Assembly (NCBI GenBank): GCA_001275005.1 | Contig: JWZX01003200.1 | Span: 1 to 33,376 of the forward strand | DNA: 33,376 nt | Source: Chrysochromulina tobinii | Lineage: Eukaryota; Haptophyta; Prymnesiales; Chrysochromulinaceae | Direction of reading: 5' to 3' | Shown here: positions 17,248 to 25,337 of the stretch, one piece after another | How positions within the stretch are numbered: position 1 is the first letter of the stretch | How the letters are laid out: the number at the start of each line of letters is the position of its first letter | Notes under the pieces: generated by a model | Told to the model about the DNA's origin: nothing | The model's input: only the letters and a program-made list of their open reading frames with translations | Databases searched by the model: none | Position numbers and translations under genes: made by a program

Positions 17248-18287
17248 GGAGGAGGCGGAGGTGGATGGGAGATTGGGTGTAGCTCAGCGGAGGCGGCCGA
17301 TCCCCTCGGGTTCTGAGAGGTATAGCAGTGCGCCTCCACCTGCGACCATCGAGCAGCGGGCAATCTTAGTGGATCGGCGCGAGAGGACGCCGCTCCTGCG
17401 CCATCTGCTCGACAGCCAGGGCTGGGCGCGCTGCCTGGTCTTCGTCGGCAGTCAAAAGGCAGCGGACCACGTGGCCTCGAAGCTCAAGAACTCTGGGTCA
17501 GCTGATGGCCGCTGATGGCCGCTGAGGGCTGCTGAGGGCTGCTGAGGGTTGCTGAGGGTTGCTGAGGGCCGCTGACCTCTGATGCCACTGATGAGGGCTG
17601 CTGTGGGCTCTGGCCGGCTCTGGTCGCCATTGATTTGCCTCGGATCGCCTCTGCTTCCCCACCTGAGTGCCTCTGAGTGCCTCCCTCATCAGGTACGACT
17701 CCGAGGCGCTCCATGGCGGCTTGACGCAGGAGGTGCGCGCCTCGCGCCTTCGTGCCTTTGATCGGGCGGAGCTGCGCGTGCTCGTGGCCACGAACGTCGC
17801 GGCGCGTGGCCTCGATGTGGTCGGGCTAGAGGCGATCGTCAATTACGAGCTGCCCCGCTCTACGAGCGACTATACCCACCGGGTCGGCCGGACAGGGCGT
17901 GCTGGCCGGGCGGGCGTCGCCGTTTCCTTTGCGGCCAGCACCGGAGCTGGCAATGAGGAGCACTTCGCGCTCATTGAGCGGCGGCACGCGATGCGGGTGC
18001 CGCGAGAGGTCCTGCCGGGGTTTGTGCCAAAAGAGGTGGACCCCCTGCGTGTAACGACCAGTGAGGTGCAGCTGCGTGATGAGGCGGCGGTTTCGGACGC
18101 CGGGCAGGGGGTGACAGAGACGGAGGGCTTGGCGCCACTGGATGTTTCGGTGCCGGGTGTGCGCCATTCCAAATTAGGGCTCGCGCACGATCGTATGCAT
18201 GGCGGCGTCAAAGGGCGGCGGTTGAGCAAGAAGGACAAGCTGAGAGCGCAGCATGCTGAGGCTGTCCGACGGGTAGGTCCGACGTAA
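16355..18287 (+). CDS. DEAD-box RNA helicase, two exons, possibly plastid-targeted
   Basis: Exons 16355-17496 and 17693-18287 give 578 residues. The motif order is complete: Q-motif area TPTSVQSEAIP (about 65), Walker A APTGSGKT (about 86), SPTRGLAVQ, TPGRLLD, DEAD (about 199), SAT (about 233), CLVFVGS (about 360), VATNVAARGLD and HRVGRTGRAGR (about 443). It should be an ATP-dependent RNA unwinding or remodelling enzyme. The N-terminus MMPLFLCAAASALFLLQ is hydrophobic and followed by a Pro/Ser-rich stretch, suggesting a signal plus transit peptide. A 14-Asp run separates the RecA-like lobes; the C-terminal tail is basic (KGRRLSKKDK). The intron junction falls exactly between motif IV and the HGGLTQ segment. 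The next gene's ATG lies only 129 bp downstream on the same strand. Confidence 0.88.
17204..17245 (+). repeat. (GAT)14 microsatellite encoding poly-Asp
   Basis: Fourteen consecutive GAT codons are followed by GAG codons, giving an acidic run in the linker between the two helicase lobes. Its length is likely to vary between individuals. Confidence 0.97.
17497..17692 (+). other. Helicase intron (196 bp) with a 10-bp minisatellite
   Basis: Donor GTCAGC at 17497 and acceptor CCTCATCAG ending at 17692 restore frame as KNSGYDSEALHGGLTQ, matching the helicase family. From 17501 the intron begins with about eight tandem 10-bp units (GCTGATGGCC, GCTGAGGGCT, GCTGAGGGTT types) to about 17576. The donor is not a strong consensus and lies right at the edge of the repeat. 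Confidence 0.8.
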
Positions 18288-18386
18288 TCCCGGGAACCAA
18301 AGGTGTCGGAGACGGAGGGGTTTAGGAACATGAAACCGCAGCTCCTTTTGGCGGCACAACCTGATGATCATAATCACACCACCACG

Positions 18387-18396
18387 TTCACACCTC
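18387..18396 (+). promoter_or_regulatory. TTCACACCTC motif, copy 2 (upstream of the R3H gene)
   Basis: The same 10-mer sits 20 bp before the ATG at 18417, within the short 129-bp gap after the helicase stop, where a promoter for the second gene would have to lie. Confidence 0.42.
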
Positions 18397-18416
18397 GCAT
18401 AAACTCTCGTTTTGCG

Positions 18417-19997
18417 ATGGACGTCGAGTCACCTGCGGACCCGAACGAGTGCTTCGTCGGTGTCAAGCCGTTCGAGCGCGCGCTCGTGAAGCTCATCACG
18501 ACTGCTGCGGTCTCGCTTCCATCCTGCTTCTTGCATCCACTCGTGCCGGGCGACGACGGACATACGACCGAAGGTGTCTACTGGGAAGGGCTCCACGCCG
18601 AGGTGCATCCAGCTGGAAATGCAGCGGGTGGCGCCTTGCCTGCCTCCCGCGTGCAGCGCAAATGCTGGCAGCTCGAGAGCCTCATCTCCATCTCTAGACT
18701 GCTCAGTGACGGCCTGCAGGAGGCACGTGGCACGGACGTGGACCATGCAGCGAGTAAGAGGCCGTCGTGCCATCTGGTCGATTTTGCGGGCGGTTGCGGC
18801 CCGCTGGGCTTGCCTCTCGCCGCCCTGATGCCCCATGCCGTGGTGACAATCGTCGAGCTCAAGAAGCGTTCGCTCGACATAGCTCGCGCAAAGGCCGCGG
18901 CCGCCGGGCTGACCAACGTACGCTTCTTCGAGGGCGACCTGAGCGCCTTTGCAGAGGCCTTCGACATCGGCCTCGCGTTGCATGCATGTGGAGCGGCGTC
19001 CGACCTGGTGCTCGACGCCTGCGTCGCCGCGCGCGCCTGCTTCGTCATCTGCCCGTGCTGCACCGGCAAGGTGAGCGAGGCGCGAAAGGACGGTTACAGA
19101 TTCCAAGCGACGGGGAGCAGCGAGGGGCGTGTCACGTACCCGCGCTCCCGTGACGTGGCCGCCGTGCTCTCTTCGGGCGAGTACAACTTCCTCGCGTGCG
19201 CCGCGGACGTATCCGACGAGGCTTTGCTGCGTGGACGGCGCGGCATGCTGCGCCGGCTCGCGAAGACATACCTCGAGCATGATCGCTTGCTGTGGGCGGC
19301 AGAGAGGGACTACGAGGTGCGTTTCACGCGCATGCCGGAGCCCGGTGCGACGCCCAAGAGGGACATACTGTGTGGGTGGCCGTCTGAGCAGCCGCCTTCG
19401 CTCCGCGTGATGGGCTGCCTCTCGCGCCGTGCCGGGCAAGATGAAGATCTCTCGGAACTCCTGCGCCTGCGCCAGACGATGAGAGATGCGGGAGAGGCTG
19501 GTGGAGGTGCTGACGAGGCTGGCGAGGCTGGCGGTAGCGAGGCAGGCAATGGGCCGGTGGCCGCGGCATCGGAGCGGTCGTCCAGTGCGCCCTCAAGCAC
19601 CCAAGCACCCAAGCACCCGGGCTTCCACTCCGGCGTCCACTTGGGCGCACTGCTGGCCGCGTCTGAATGGGATCCGGAGGAGCTTGCTGAAGTGACAGCC
19701 ACCCTCGAGGCACTTAAAGATGGTCAGATCCTCACAGTGGCTGCTAGCAGTGCCCGGCGGCGCAGGCTGGTGCACTTTGCGGCGGACGCGCTTGGGCTCC
19801 ATCATGTGACTGTCGCGGGTGATCAGCGGCCGGACCGCGCCCATCCGGGCGCGGTGCAAGTGCAACGTTTCAAGCAGCCGTCTGCCGCAGCAGCAATCGC
19901 CACTTGCGCTGCTACTTGCGCTGCTGAGGCAGTCGTTCCTTCGGAAGAGTGCGCACCGTGCACCGTTTTGGAGGAGGAGGCGGTTGCGCTGTCTTGA
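18417..19997 (+). CDS. Methyltransferase (GSTCD/Methyltransf_32-like) with C-terminal R3H-like domain
   Basis: From the ATG at 18417 (context GCGATGG; another in-frame ATG at 18330 lies closer to the preceding gene) the product is 526 residues. The central part has a glycine-rich SAM site FAGGCGPLG (about 123), VTIVELKK, then LHACGAASD (about 187) and ICPCCTGK (about 212), the H-A-C-G and C-P-C-C pattern I associate with GSTCD-type methyltransferases. A Gly/Ala/Glu low-complexity linker follows. The C-terminal 418-485 region (RRRRLVHFAADALGLHH) resembles an R3H nucleic-acid-binding module. A role in methylating RNA or an RNA-bound protein is inferred from this pairing. No targeting peptide is evident; cytosol or nucleus is likely. 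Confidence 0.72.
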   Translation: MDVESPADPNECFVGVKPFERALVKLITTAAVSLPSCFLHPLVPGDDGHTTEGVYWEGLHAEVHPAGNAAGGALPASRVQRKCWQLESLISISRLLSDGLQEARGTDVDHAASKRPSCHLVDFAGGCGPLGLPLAALMPHAVVTIVELKKRSLDIARAKAAAAGLTNVRFFEGDLSAFAEAFDIGLALHACGAASDLVLDACVAARACFVICPCCTGKVSEARKDGYRFQATGSSEGRVTYPRSRDVAAVLSSGEYNFLACAADVSDEALLRGRRGMLRRLAKTYLEHDRLLWAAERDYEVRFTRMPEPGATPKRDILCGWPSEQPPSLRVMGCLSRRAGQDEDLSELLRLRQTMRDAGEAGGGADEAGEAGGSEAGNGPVAAASERSSSAPSSTQAPKHPGFHSGVHLGALLAASEWDPEELAEVTATLEALKDGQILTVAASSARRRRLVHFAADALGLHHVTVAGDQRPDRAHPGAVQVQRFKQPSAAAAIATCAATCAAEAVVPSEECAPCTVLEEEAVALS

Positions 19998-20421
19998 AGT
20001 ACCGTAACCGGAAGGTGTGAGTAACGACGAGACCAGTCCTCTGGAGCTGGACCCTGAGACCCTGGGCCAACTTATCGGATACTACGTACTCACAGTTTTT
20101 ATTTTCTCGATCTATCGTAAACGTAATAACATACATTAGGTCCAAAAAGTGCTCACGACGCCCTGTGACACATCCACGTCACTTGAGGACATCGGTGAGG
20201 GCATGATCCATCTCATCGTACACGTTCACTGTAAAGTAAATTGACTCTTGTGGACGTTTGTGTGCACAATGGACGTTTGTTTGCCTGAAATGCCGAAAGT
20301 CACGCTGCAGCCGGTAAGTTGCGGGCTTTCAAGTGGGTGAGGTTGATGGCAATATAAAGTATGTCCTCTGGCAAGCACCAAGCAGCCGTGCAAGTGGCTG
20401 CAAACGTCCCTGGTAGTTGCG
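19998..20421. other. Convergent 3' spacer (424 bp)
   Basis: It separates the ends of the R3H-methyltransferase (plus) and PC-esterase-like (minus) genes. AACGTAATAA at 20120-20129, followed closely by TAGGTCC, recurs after the ARM-TIR gene and may be a 3'-processing signal. A short direct repeat, TGGACGTTTGTGTG (20251) and TGGACGTTTGTTTG (20270), is present. No gene is seen. Confidence 0.5.
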
Positions 20422-21438
20422 TCAGTGGGTCGTGTTGCGCTGTTCTGCAGCCCTCGCCTGCAGCTCGTGTAGACGTGGTGCAACGCCCTGAAACAACACG
20501 TGCAGATATCGGTTGAGTACGTGCCCCGTCGGATGCGGATACCCTTGGCTGCAATCCGGGACCTCCTCCGGCAAGCAGGTTGAGCGGGTAAGGGTCTCGC
20601 GGTCAAACCAGTGCCAGACATCCGGGCGTTCTGCCAAAACACTGCGTGCGATGTTTGCGCACTCTTGGATGCGCTTCTGTGTGTTTGGAGGCATGGTGTT
20701 GCCACAATTGGGCGCGGCCATGAAGACGAAGAGCTGCGGTACATCCCATGCGGCACGGCCGTACGTTGAGGGCACGTCTGTGCCGTTCACGCGTACTCTG
20801 CGCCGGTAGATGAAGGCGGATGTGGTCATATCCACCACGCCTCGCAGAGCACGCTCATACTGCTGCGCGTAGCTGCCATTCCAGCCGAGGCATTTCCAGG
20901 CATCCTTGAGTCCCCACCATGAAGACACGGACAAGAGGACGAGGCTGGGAGTTCCGACGCTCGAATTCGCGAGGCGTTGCAGGGGCAATAGATCGGCCGA
21001 GTGGCCATATTTGGTCCACACCATAGTCAATCGCGTCCGATCTACGAAAGCATCCTCGAGGCAAGGGCACGATGGCGAATCCCACGAGCAGCCGCCCTCG
21101 TGCGCCTCCTTGGGGACGTCAAAACAGCTGCCAGCTTGATAGTGACTACCGACACTGCCTGGCCAGCTCTCCCACTCGCCACTGAGGAACTGGATGAGGA
21201 AGTGGTACACCATGCGTATGCTGCTATCACCAACCAACACTACCCAGCGTCCCGCGAGGGCGCTAAGCGCATCGGAGACAAACGCCTCACCCAGGCCAGA
21301 AGCCATGTGCTCCTCGCCGTAATGGCTAGGGCCACGGTCGTCTGTCCAGTTCCAAGTTGATTCGTTCCTTGAATCGTTTGGCCCATGGCAGCGCAGGTGT
21401 GCGTGCAGGGGCCATACTCGTGAAGGCCCTAGCTTCAT
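20422..21438 (-). CDS. PC-esterase / TBL-like SGNH-type protein
   Basis: From the ATG at 21438, 338 residues. The block WVVLVGDSSIRMVYHFLI carries the Gly-Asp-Ser-x-x-Arg nucleophile motif of the PC-esterase/trichome-birefringence-like (TBL, CAS1-type) group. Near the C-terminus, PDCSQGYPHPTGHVLNRYLH supplies the Asp...His pair. Conserved Trp and Cys residues (SWWGLKDAWKCLGWNGSY) fit a secreted or Golgi-lumenal protein, and Asn-x-Ser/Thr sites are frequent. Such proteins act as O-acetyltransferases or esterases on glycans; the substrate is not readable. The frame stays open upstream without an ATG (up to about 21505), including a hydrophobic CRFVCALVV stretch, so a short 5' exon encoding a signal anchor may be missing. 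It diverges from the gene at 21797. Confidence 0.7.
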   Translation of the reverse strand: MKLGPSRVWPLHAHLRCHGPNDSRNESTWNWTDDRGPSHYGEEHMASGLGEAFVSDALSALAGRWVVLVGDSSIRMVYHFLIQFLSGEWESWPGSVGSHYQAGSCFDVPKEAHEGGCSWDSPSCPCLEDAFVDRTRLTMVWTKYGHSADLLPLQRLANSSVGTPSLVLLSVSSWWGLKDAWKCLGWNGSYAQQYERALRGVVDMTTSAFIYRRRVRVNGTDVPSTYGRAAWDVPQLFVFMAAPNCGNTMPPNTQKRIQECANIARSVLAERPDVWHWFDRETLTRSTCLPEEVPDCSQGYPHPTGHVLNRYLHVLFQGVAPRLHELQARAAEQRNTTH

Positions 21439-21796
21439 GACCACCAGGGCACACACGAAGCGACAGCTGCGGCGACTTTCTAACGAACGTCCCGACGACT
21501 CCACAGAGCTCCTCGTGTTTCCTCACCAGAACTTCTGAACGCATGCATGCGCGGTCGACCCGACCCGCGCCGATTCACCGCCACCACCCGGGTCGGTGGG
21601 CTGGGGGACTCACGACCCCCCCCCTTGGCCCCCCGCAGCCGCGCTGAGACGAGCGCGACCATTGAGCGCAACCTACGCCGAGCGACGCGGACACGCGCCC
21701 GGTACAGAACTCGTTTTCCTGCCAATGTTTACAACTGCACACACATACCGGTAGGCACGTTCTATGAGTTGAACGTTTCACACCTCTGCTACTAAA
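21439..21796. other. Divergent upstream region (358 bp)
   Basis: It lies between the PC-esterase-like start (minus) and the small plastid-type protein (plus). It contains C/G homopolymer runs near 21618-21625 and the TTCACACCTC motif at 21777. The left part may include 5' coding sequence of the minus-strand gene. Nothing else gene-like is evident. Confidence 0.45.
21777..21786 (+). promoter_or_regulatory. TTCACACCTC motif, copy 3 (upstream of the plastid-type gene)
   Basis: The 10-mer lies 10 bp before the ATG at 21797, the closest of the three copies to its gene's start codon, so transcription would have to start within or very near it, or the ATG lie further downstream. Confidence 0.42.
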
Positions 21797-22517
21797 ATGG
21801 TCGCAATGTTCGCGCTCTTTGTCGGCGCGGCGGTGGCCTCGTTTGTCGGCCAAGGCCCTGCCCCAAGACTCTCGAGCCGCCGTTCTTTGGTTGTGGCAAG
21901 CGCCAAGATCATCCCCATCGCCAACCTCGGCCTCGGAGCTGCGTTGGTGAGCAAGGCCGCGGGCGCTGCTGGCCCTTCGCGAGTTGTCCTCGCGTCCACA
22001 GGCTTGCTCGCGTGTCTCAATCTGGCCGTTGTCGACAACGCACGATACACTGGCGCGAAGCGTGCCTATAAGAAGATCGAAGGCCTGCCAAAAGACCAGC
22101 TGAATTATTTCGGCCTATTGTCCAAGAAGTGGTACAACTTGGTCCGGTTCCTTACCTTTGGGCAGTGGTTCGGCCTCTGCCTGATGGTGAGAGCGCCAAA
22201 TGCACGCGGCGTGCTGGTTGGTGCCGCCGCGTTCATGGCCGTCAATACCATGTTCTCCACACTCGGCGCGCCGCAGGCGAAGCATGACGGCGATGGCCTC
22301 TATCGCCCCCATCAGCCCGAAGGTGGCCAAGTTTGTGAGGTCAACCGATGCGGTGCTCACGGCAGCTGCTGCACTCGGTGCCGCTGCAGCCGCTGGCACG
22401 GTCGGCCATGCGATCGGCGCGTACATTTTCTCAGCAGGCTGCATGATCGGAGTCCTCGAGGGCGTGCCCAAGACGAGCGCCGGACTCAAACAATTACTAC
22501 GGAGTCGGACACAGTAA
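21797..22517 (+). CDS. Small probable plastid membrane protein, frame change inside
   Basis: The start MVAMFALFVGAAVASFVG looks like a signal peptide with Phe near the cleavage point, followed by a Ser/Arg transit-like stretch (PRLSSRRSLVVASAK), the bipartite pattern of secondary-plastid algae. Several hydrophobic segments and YTGAKRAYKKIEGLPKDQLN follow. The protein-like frame then changes: the C-terminal part (VAKFVRSTDAVLTAAAALG, GTVGHAIGAYIFSAGCMIGV) reads in the next frame to the stop at 22517. A 136-bp intron 22187-22322 (donor GTGAGA, weak acceptor CCCGAAG) would join them into 194 residues; a one-base insertion near 22280-22300 is the alternative. A perfect donor-like GTAAGT overlaps the stop at 22514, so a further exon is possible. 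I do not recognise the family. Confidence 0.55.
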
Positions 22518-22730
22518 GTAAAGGATATGCCTCGCCTTATGCGACCAGCGGTCAGGCTCGTCGGCGGCGCCTCTATTCGCGTCCAGCGGGACCTTAGATC
22601 GTTTTTCAGAATGCAACTAAAGCTGAAAAACCTACGGACGACAACACGAGCCCAGCACACACGATGGCACATGGCAAAGGCCGTTAGTTCATTCGGCAAG
22701 CGCGCCACCCAGCACAACGTGACAATCGTC

Positions 22731-23267
22731 TCAGCGCCGGCGCAGAACCCTCGCGGCAAGGAGGCCGAGCGCCACGCCAACGACAACATACACAGCCGGG
22801 TGCACACGCTCCTGTGGCGCTTTCTTCGTCTCATGCTCCCGAGCTGGCGATGGCGCAGGTGCAGGGCGTTCGTAAGCTTGGTAGGCAGGTTTGCCGTGGT
22901 TGACTCCTGCGGGCCTAAACTCCCACAAACTCAGATTGACTTTACATATTTGGTCGGGTATGAAAGGCGTTGCAGCGTCTCCTCCGTATGCCTGCAGGAA
23001 CCCGTCCGTCCCTTCCACGACCTTGAACCCGATCTCGAGCATGCGCTTGAACTGTTGCTCCTCTACAAACGGTGAGCGCCAGCTTCCCACCGGTGCATCG
23101 CTCGGTGTTGGTGCCGCACTCCTCTGATGCATGAAATATTCGTTGTTGCCGATGAAATCGGGAGTCATCCACCAGCCGCTCCACTCCCCTCCATTTCGCT
23201 CATCCCACCAGTAGAGCCACACCTGGCGCTCACGGGCGCCAAACCCGACGTGCTCGATCAGAACCAT
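22731..23267 (-). CDS. Trp-rich protein with a C-terminal membrane anchor
   Basis: From the ATG at 23267, 178 residues. The N-terminal half is rich in Trp, Gly and Asn (WLYWWDERNGGEWSGWW, then FIGNNEYFMH). From memory this resembles a W-x-W-W...G-W-W motif recurring in unnamed algal and dinoflagellate proteins, which I could not verify. A Pro/Ala/Glu-rich linker leads to one hydrophobic segment, HPAVYVVVGVALGLLAARVL, ending in RRR, as in tail-anchored or type I membrane proteins with a short basic tail. The frame stays open upstream of this ATG without another start, so a 5' exon may be missing. Function unknown. Confidence 0.55.
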   Translation of the reverse strand: MVLIEHVGFGARERQVWLYWWDERNGGEWSGWWMTPDFIGNNEYFMHQRSAAPTPSDAPVGSWRSPFVEEQQFKRMLEIGFKVVEGTDGFLQAYGGDAATPFIPDQICKVNLSLWEFRPAGVNHGKPAYQAYERPAPAPSPAREHETKKAPQERVHPAVYVVVGVALGLLAARVLRRR

Positions 23268-23600
23268 GCGGAGATTGTGAGAGTTGCGCCATTCACAGCA
23301 ACGCCGCTCGTGAACTGGACCTCTCGTGACGCCGCAATCATTACATGTAACATGGGGCGATTAGAGGAACATCTCCGGTTCCCCCTTACACCCCACTGCC
23401 TCGGCGTTGCCCCTGATGCCAAATTTTGGCGGTCCACGCGGTTCACAGCCAGCCCCTCCTTTCTAGTGTGAATGGGGGCTCCCTGCGTGAGGACTGGTGC
23501 CCGCGCCGGGCCGACTCCCCTTTGGGGAAAACGGGGAGGAGTGGTTGACTTGACTTGACTTGACTTGGTTCACAGCGAGCGCGTGCTGCTCGACGAGCTC
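23268..23600. other. Divergent region (333 bp) with a (GACTT)n repeat
   Basis: It lies between the Trp-rich protein (minus) and the alpha/beta hydrolase (plus). It contains TTGACTTGACTTGACTTGAC at about 23545 and a purine-rich stretch GGGGAAAACGGGGAGGA just before it. TTCACAG ending at 23575 looks like a splice acceptor, so 5' exons of the hydrolase gene may lie in this interval. Confidence 0.45.
23544..23567 (+). repeat. (GACTT)4 short tandem repeat
   Basis: Four tandem pentamers are visible. The same pentamer forms the inverted ends of the MITE-like element at 29513-29670, and both places have a nearby purine-rich GGGGAAAACGG-type sequence (on the opposite strand at 29.5 kb), so the sites may share an origin. 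Confidence 0.7.
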
Positions 23601-25046
23601 ATGGCGGGCCTGTCTCAAGTCCCGTCGCACCACAACCCGCCATCATGCTCAATCAACCCTCAGGTCTTAGCTGAGCACCCAGCGTCCATGGCGATCATGA
23701 ACCTAACAGACGGCAACATTTCTCGCTGCATCTCGGTCGTGATCCCCAACACTATCGACCACGCCGCACCAGTCCTCTTCGACTTTCATGGTGCCGGCGG
23801 CAACGCCCACAATTACGGGCTCCATGCGGATGCGCAGGGCGTTCAGTGGGTCTCGCTGGCTTCCAAGTTCAAGTTCATCCTGGTCGGAGGCGAGGCCGTT
23901 CAGTGGGGCGGGGCGCCGCCGCCTGGCCCGCCGCCGGTGCCCGCGGATTGCATCCAATGCTTCAAAGATGCGGGCTGCCATGATGGTCGGGAATGCGACG
24001 CGTGCTGCCAGCGCAACATGGGCCCATGCTCGCGCATCTGCGGGCCAGAGCACGTTCCTTTCCCGTCGGCACAGGCGGCCGTGTGCGGTGCGAGTGATGC
24101 GACCGTCGAGCAGCGTCGTCTCATCGCGCCCTCTGCATGGGGCTGGTGGGATCCGGAGTTTGAGCCGGAGCTTGCCCTCGAGCTTGAGCTCGCCGAGGAG
24201 CAGCCGCAGCTCGTTGAGACGGGAGCGATGGAGGAGGCGGCGCACGTCCAGAGGCGACGCCTCCTCGAAACTACAAAGTTGCAACAAGTGGGGGGCCTGC
24301 AGCAGGCTGCGGGGATTGTGCGGCCGGGCCCCTCTCGGCCTTCGGTTCGTCAAGGAGCCGGTGCTCCGCGTCGTCCTATCGGGTCCGTGTCGGTCTCGCA
24401 TCCCCAAAGCCACGTCTGGCATGGGAGGCACGGCCGCCGACCGAATGCTGGCGAGTGGCAGGGCGGCCAATGGCTGATCCCCGAGGTGCAGACGGACGCG
24501 ACGGGCATCCAATGCGACTGGCAGGCGAGCCGTGAGCTGCGCTACATCGAATCTGCCATGGCTCGGCTGAGCGCGCTCGGTGTTGTCAACCGTTCACGCG
24601 TCTTCTTCACAGGGTGCTCGATGGGCTCCGCACTCACGGTGTGGCTTGCACAATGCTACCACGCCCGTTACCCGCAAGCGACGACGGCCTTCGCGTCGCA
24701 GTCGACTGGGCTCAAGGTCAAGGGAGATGGGCTGCGCCTGCCGCCGGACAATTACGATCCACAGTACACGTGGGGCGAATGCCCCACTTGCCAGTACTTC
24801 CCCGCACCGGTAGTGCCGACGTCTGGCCTCAAGGCATGCGTGGTGGATCAGACGGGGGATGGCGATTTCTACAGGTCCTCGCTCGCGCTGCACCAGGCGT
24901 GGGGCGTCGTCGCGGGAATGCCCACCAACATCTCGATCACTGGCGGTGGGCACTGCATGACAGACTCGTTCGAATGGATCGCAAGGTGCCTCGATGATGG
25001 CACCGGGCGGCTGCTGGGAGTGCTGGGGTCGGGCAGATTAAGATGA
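23601..25046 (+). CDS. Alpha/beta hydrolase (esterase, PHB-depolymerase/feruloyl-esterase-like) with Cys-rich insert
   Basis: From the ATG at 23601, 481 residues; the frame is open to about 23565 and an acceptor-like TTCACAG precedes it, so the true N-terminus, perhaps a signal peptide, may be on an upstream exon. The fold markers are VLFDFHGAGGN (oxyanion-hole loop), FFTGCSMGSALTVW with the G-C-S-M-G nucleophile elbow, and ITGGGHCMTDSF with a late His. Between the first and second lies a large insert: a Pro-rich stretch, a Cys-rich module (DCIQCFKDAGC, ECDACCQRNMGPCSRICG), then a Glu/Arg/Gln-rich disordered region. Further Cys pairs (GECPTCQYF) suggest a disulphide-bonded secreted enzyme. 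Ester hydrolysis is supported; the substrate is not. Confidence 0.72.
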   Translation: MAGLSQVPSHHNPPSCSINPQVLAEHPASMAIMNLTDGNISRCISVVIPNTIDHAAPVLFDFHGAGGNAHNYGLHADAQGVQWVSLASKFKFILVGGEAVQWGGAPPPGPPPVPADCIQCFKDAGCHDGRECDACCQRNMGPCSRICGPEHVPFPSAQAAVCGASDATVEQRRLIAPSAWGWWDPEFEPELALELELAEEQPQLVETGAMEEAAHVQRRRLLETTKLQQVGGLQQAAGIVRPGPSRPSVRQGAGAPRRPIGSVSVSHPQSHVWHGRHGRRPNAGEWQGGQWLIPEVQTDATGIQCDWQASRELRYIESAMARLSALGVVNRSRVFFTGCSMGSALTVWLAQCYHARYPQATTAFASQSTGLKVKGDGLRLPPDNYDPQYTWGECPTCQYFPAPVVPTSGLKACVVDQTGDGDFYRSSLALHQAWGVVAGMPTNISITGGGHCMTDSFEWIARCLDDGTGRLLGVLGSGRLR

Positions 25047-25337
25047 GCGCGCATGCAATTGCGAGTGGAAGGTGCATGCACGGTCCGGTGAACGACTGCT
25101 TTCGGTCACGCCCCTCCCCCGGGAATTTATGGAGCACGCAGTTCGGAACCCCTGATATCCCCGTCCACAGGCACGCCTCTACATCGATCCCTGACTTCTG
25201 TGGTAAACTTGACCAGAACTTTGACGAATGCGGTAATGTGTTCCCGGGTACTGTTGTTTCATCGACGCAAGAGATGACGCACAAGCGCGCAACATTTTTC
25301 TCGAAGTCTTGCCACGACGACGCTTTTGCAGGACTTC

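Noticed and set aside
23472-23575. Mini-exon ATG at 23472 spliced at 23487-23575 to the hydrolase
   Set aside because: The donor and acceptor exist, but the joined frame does not match the hydrolase frame.
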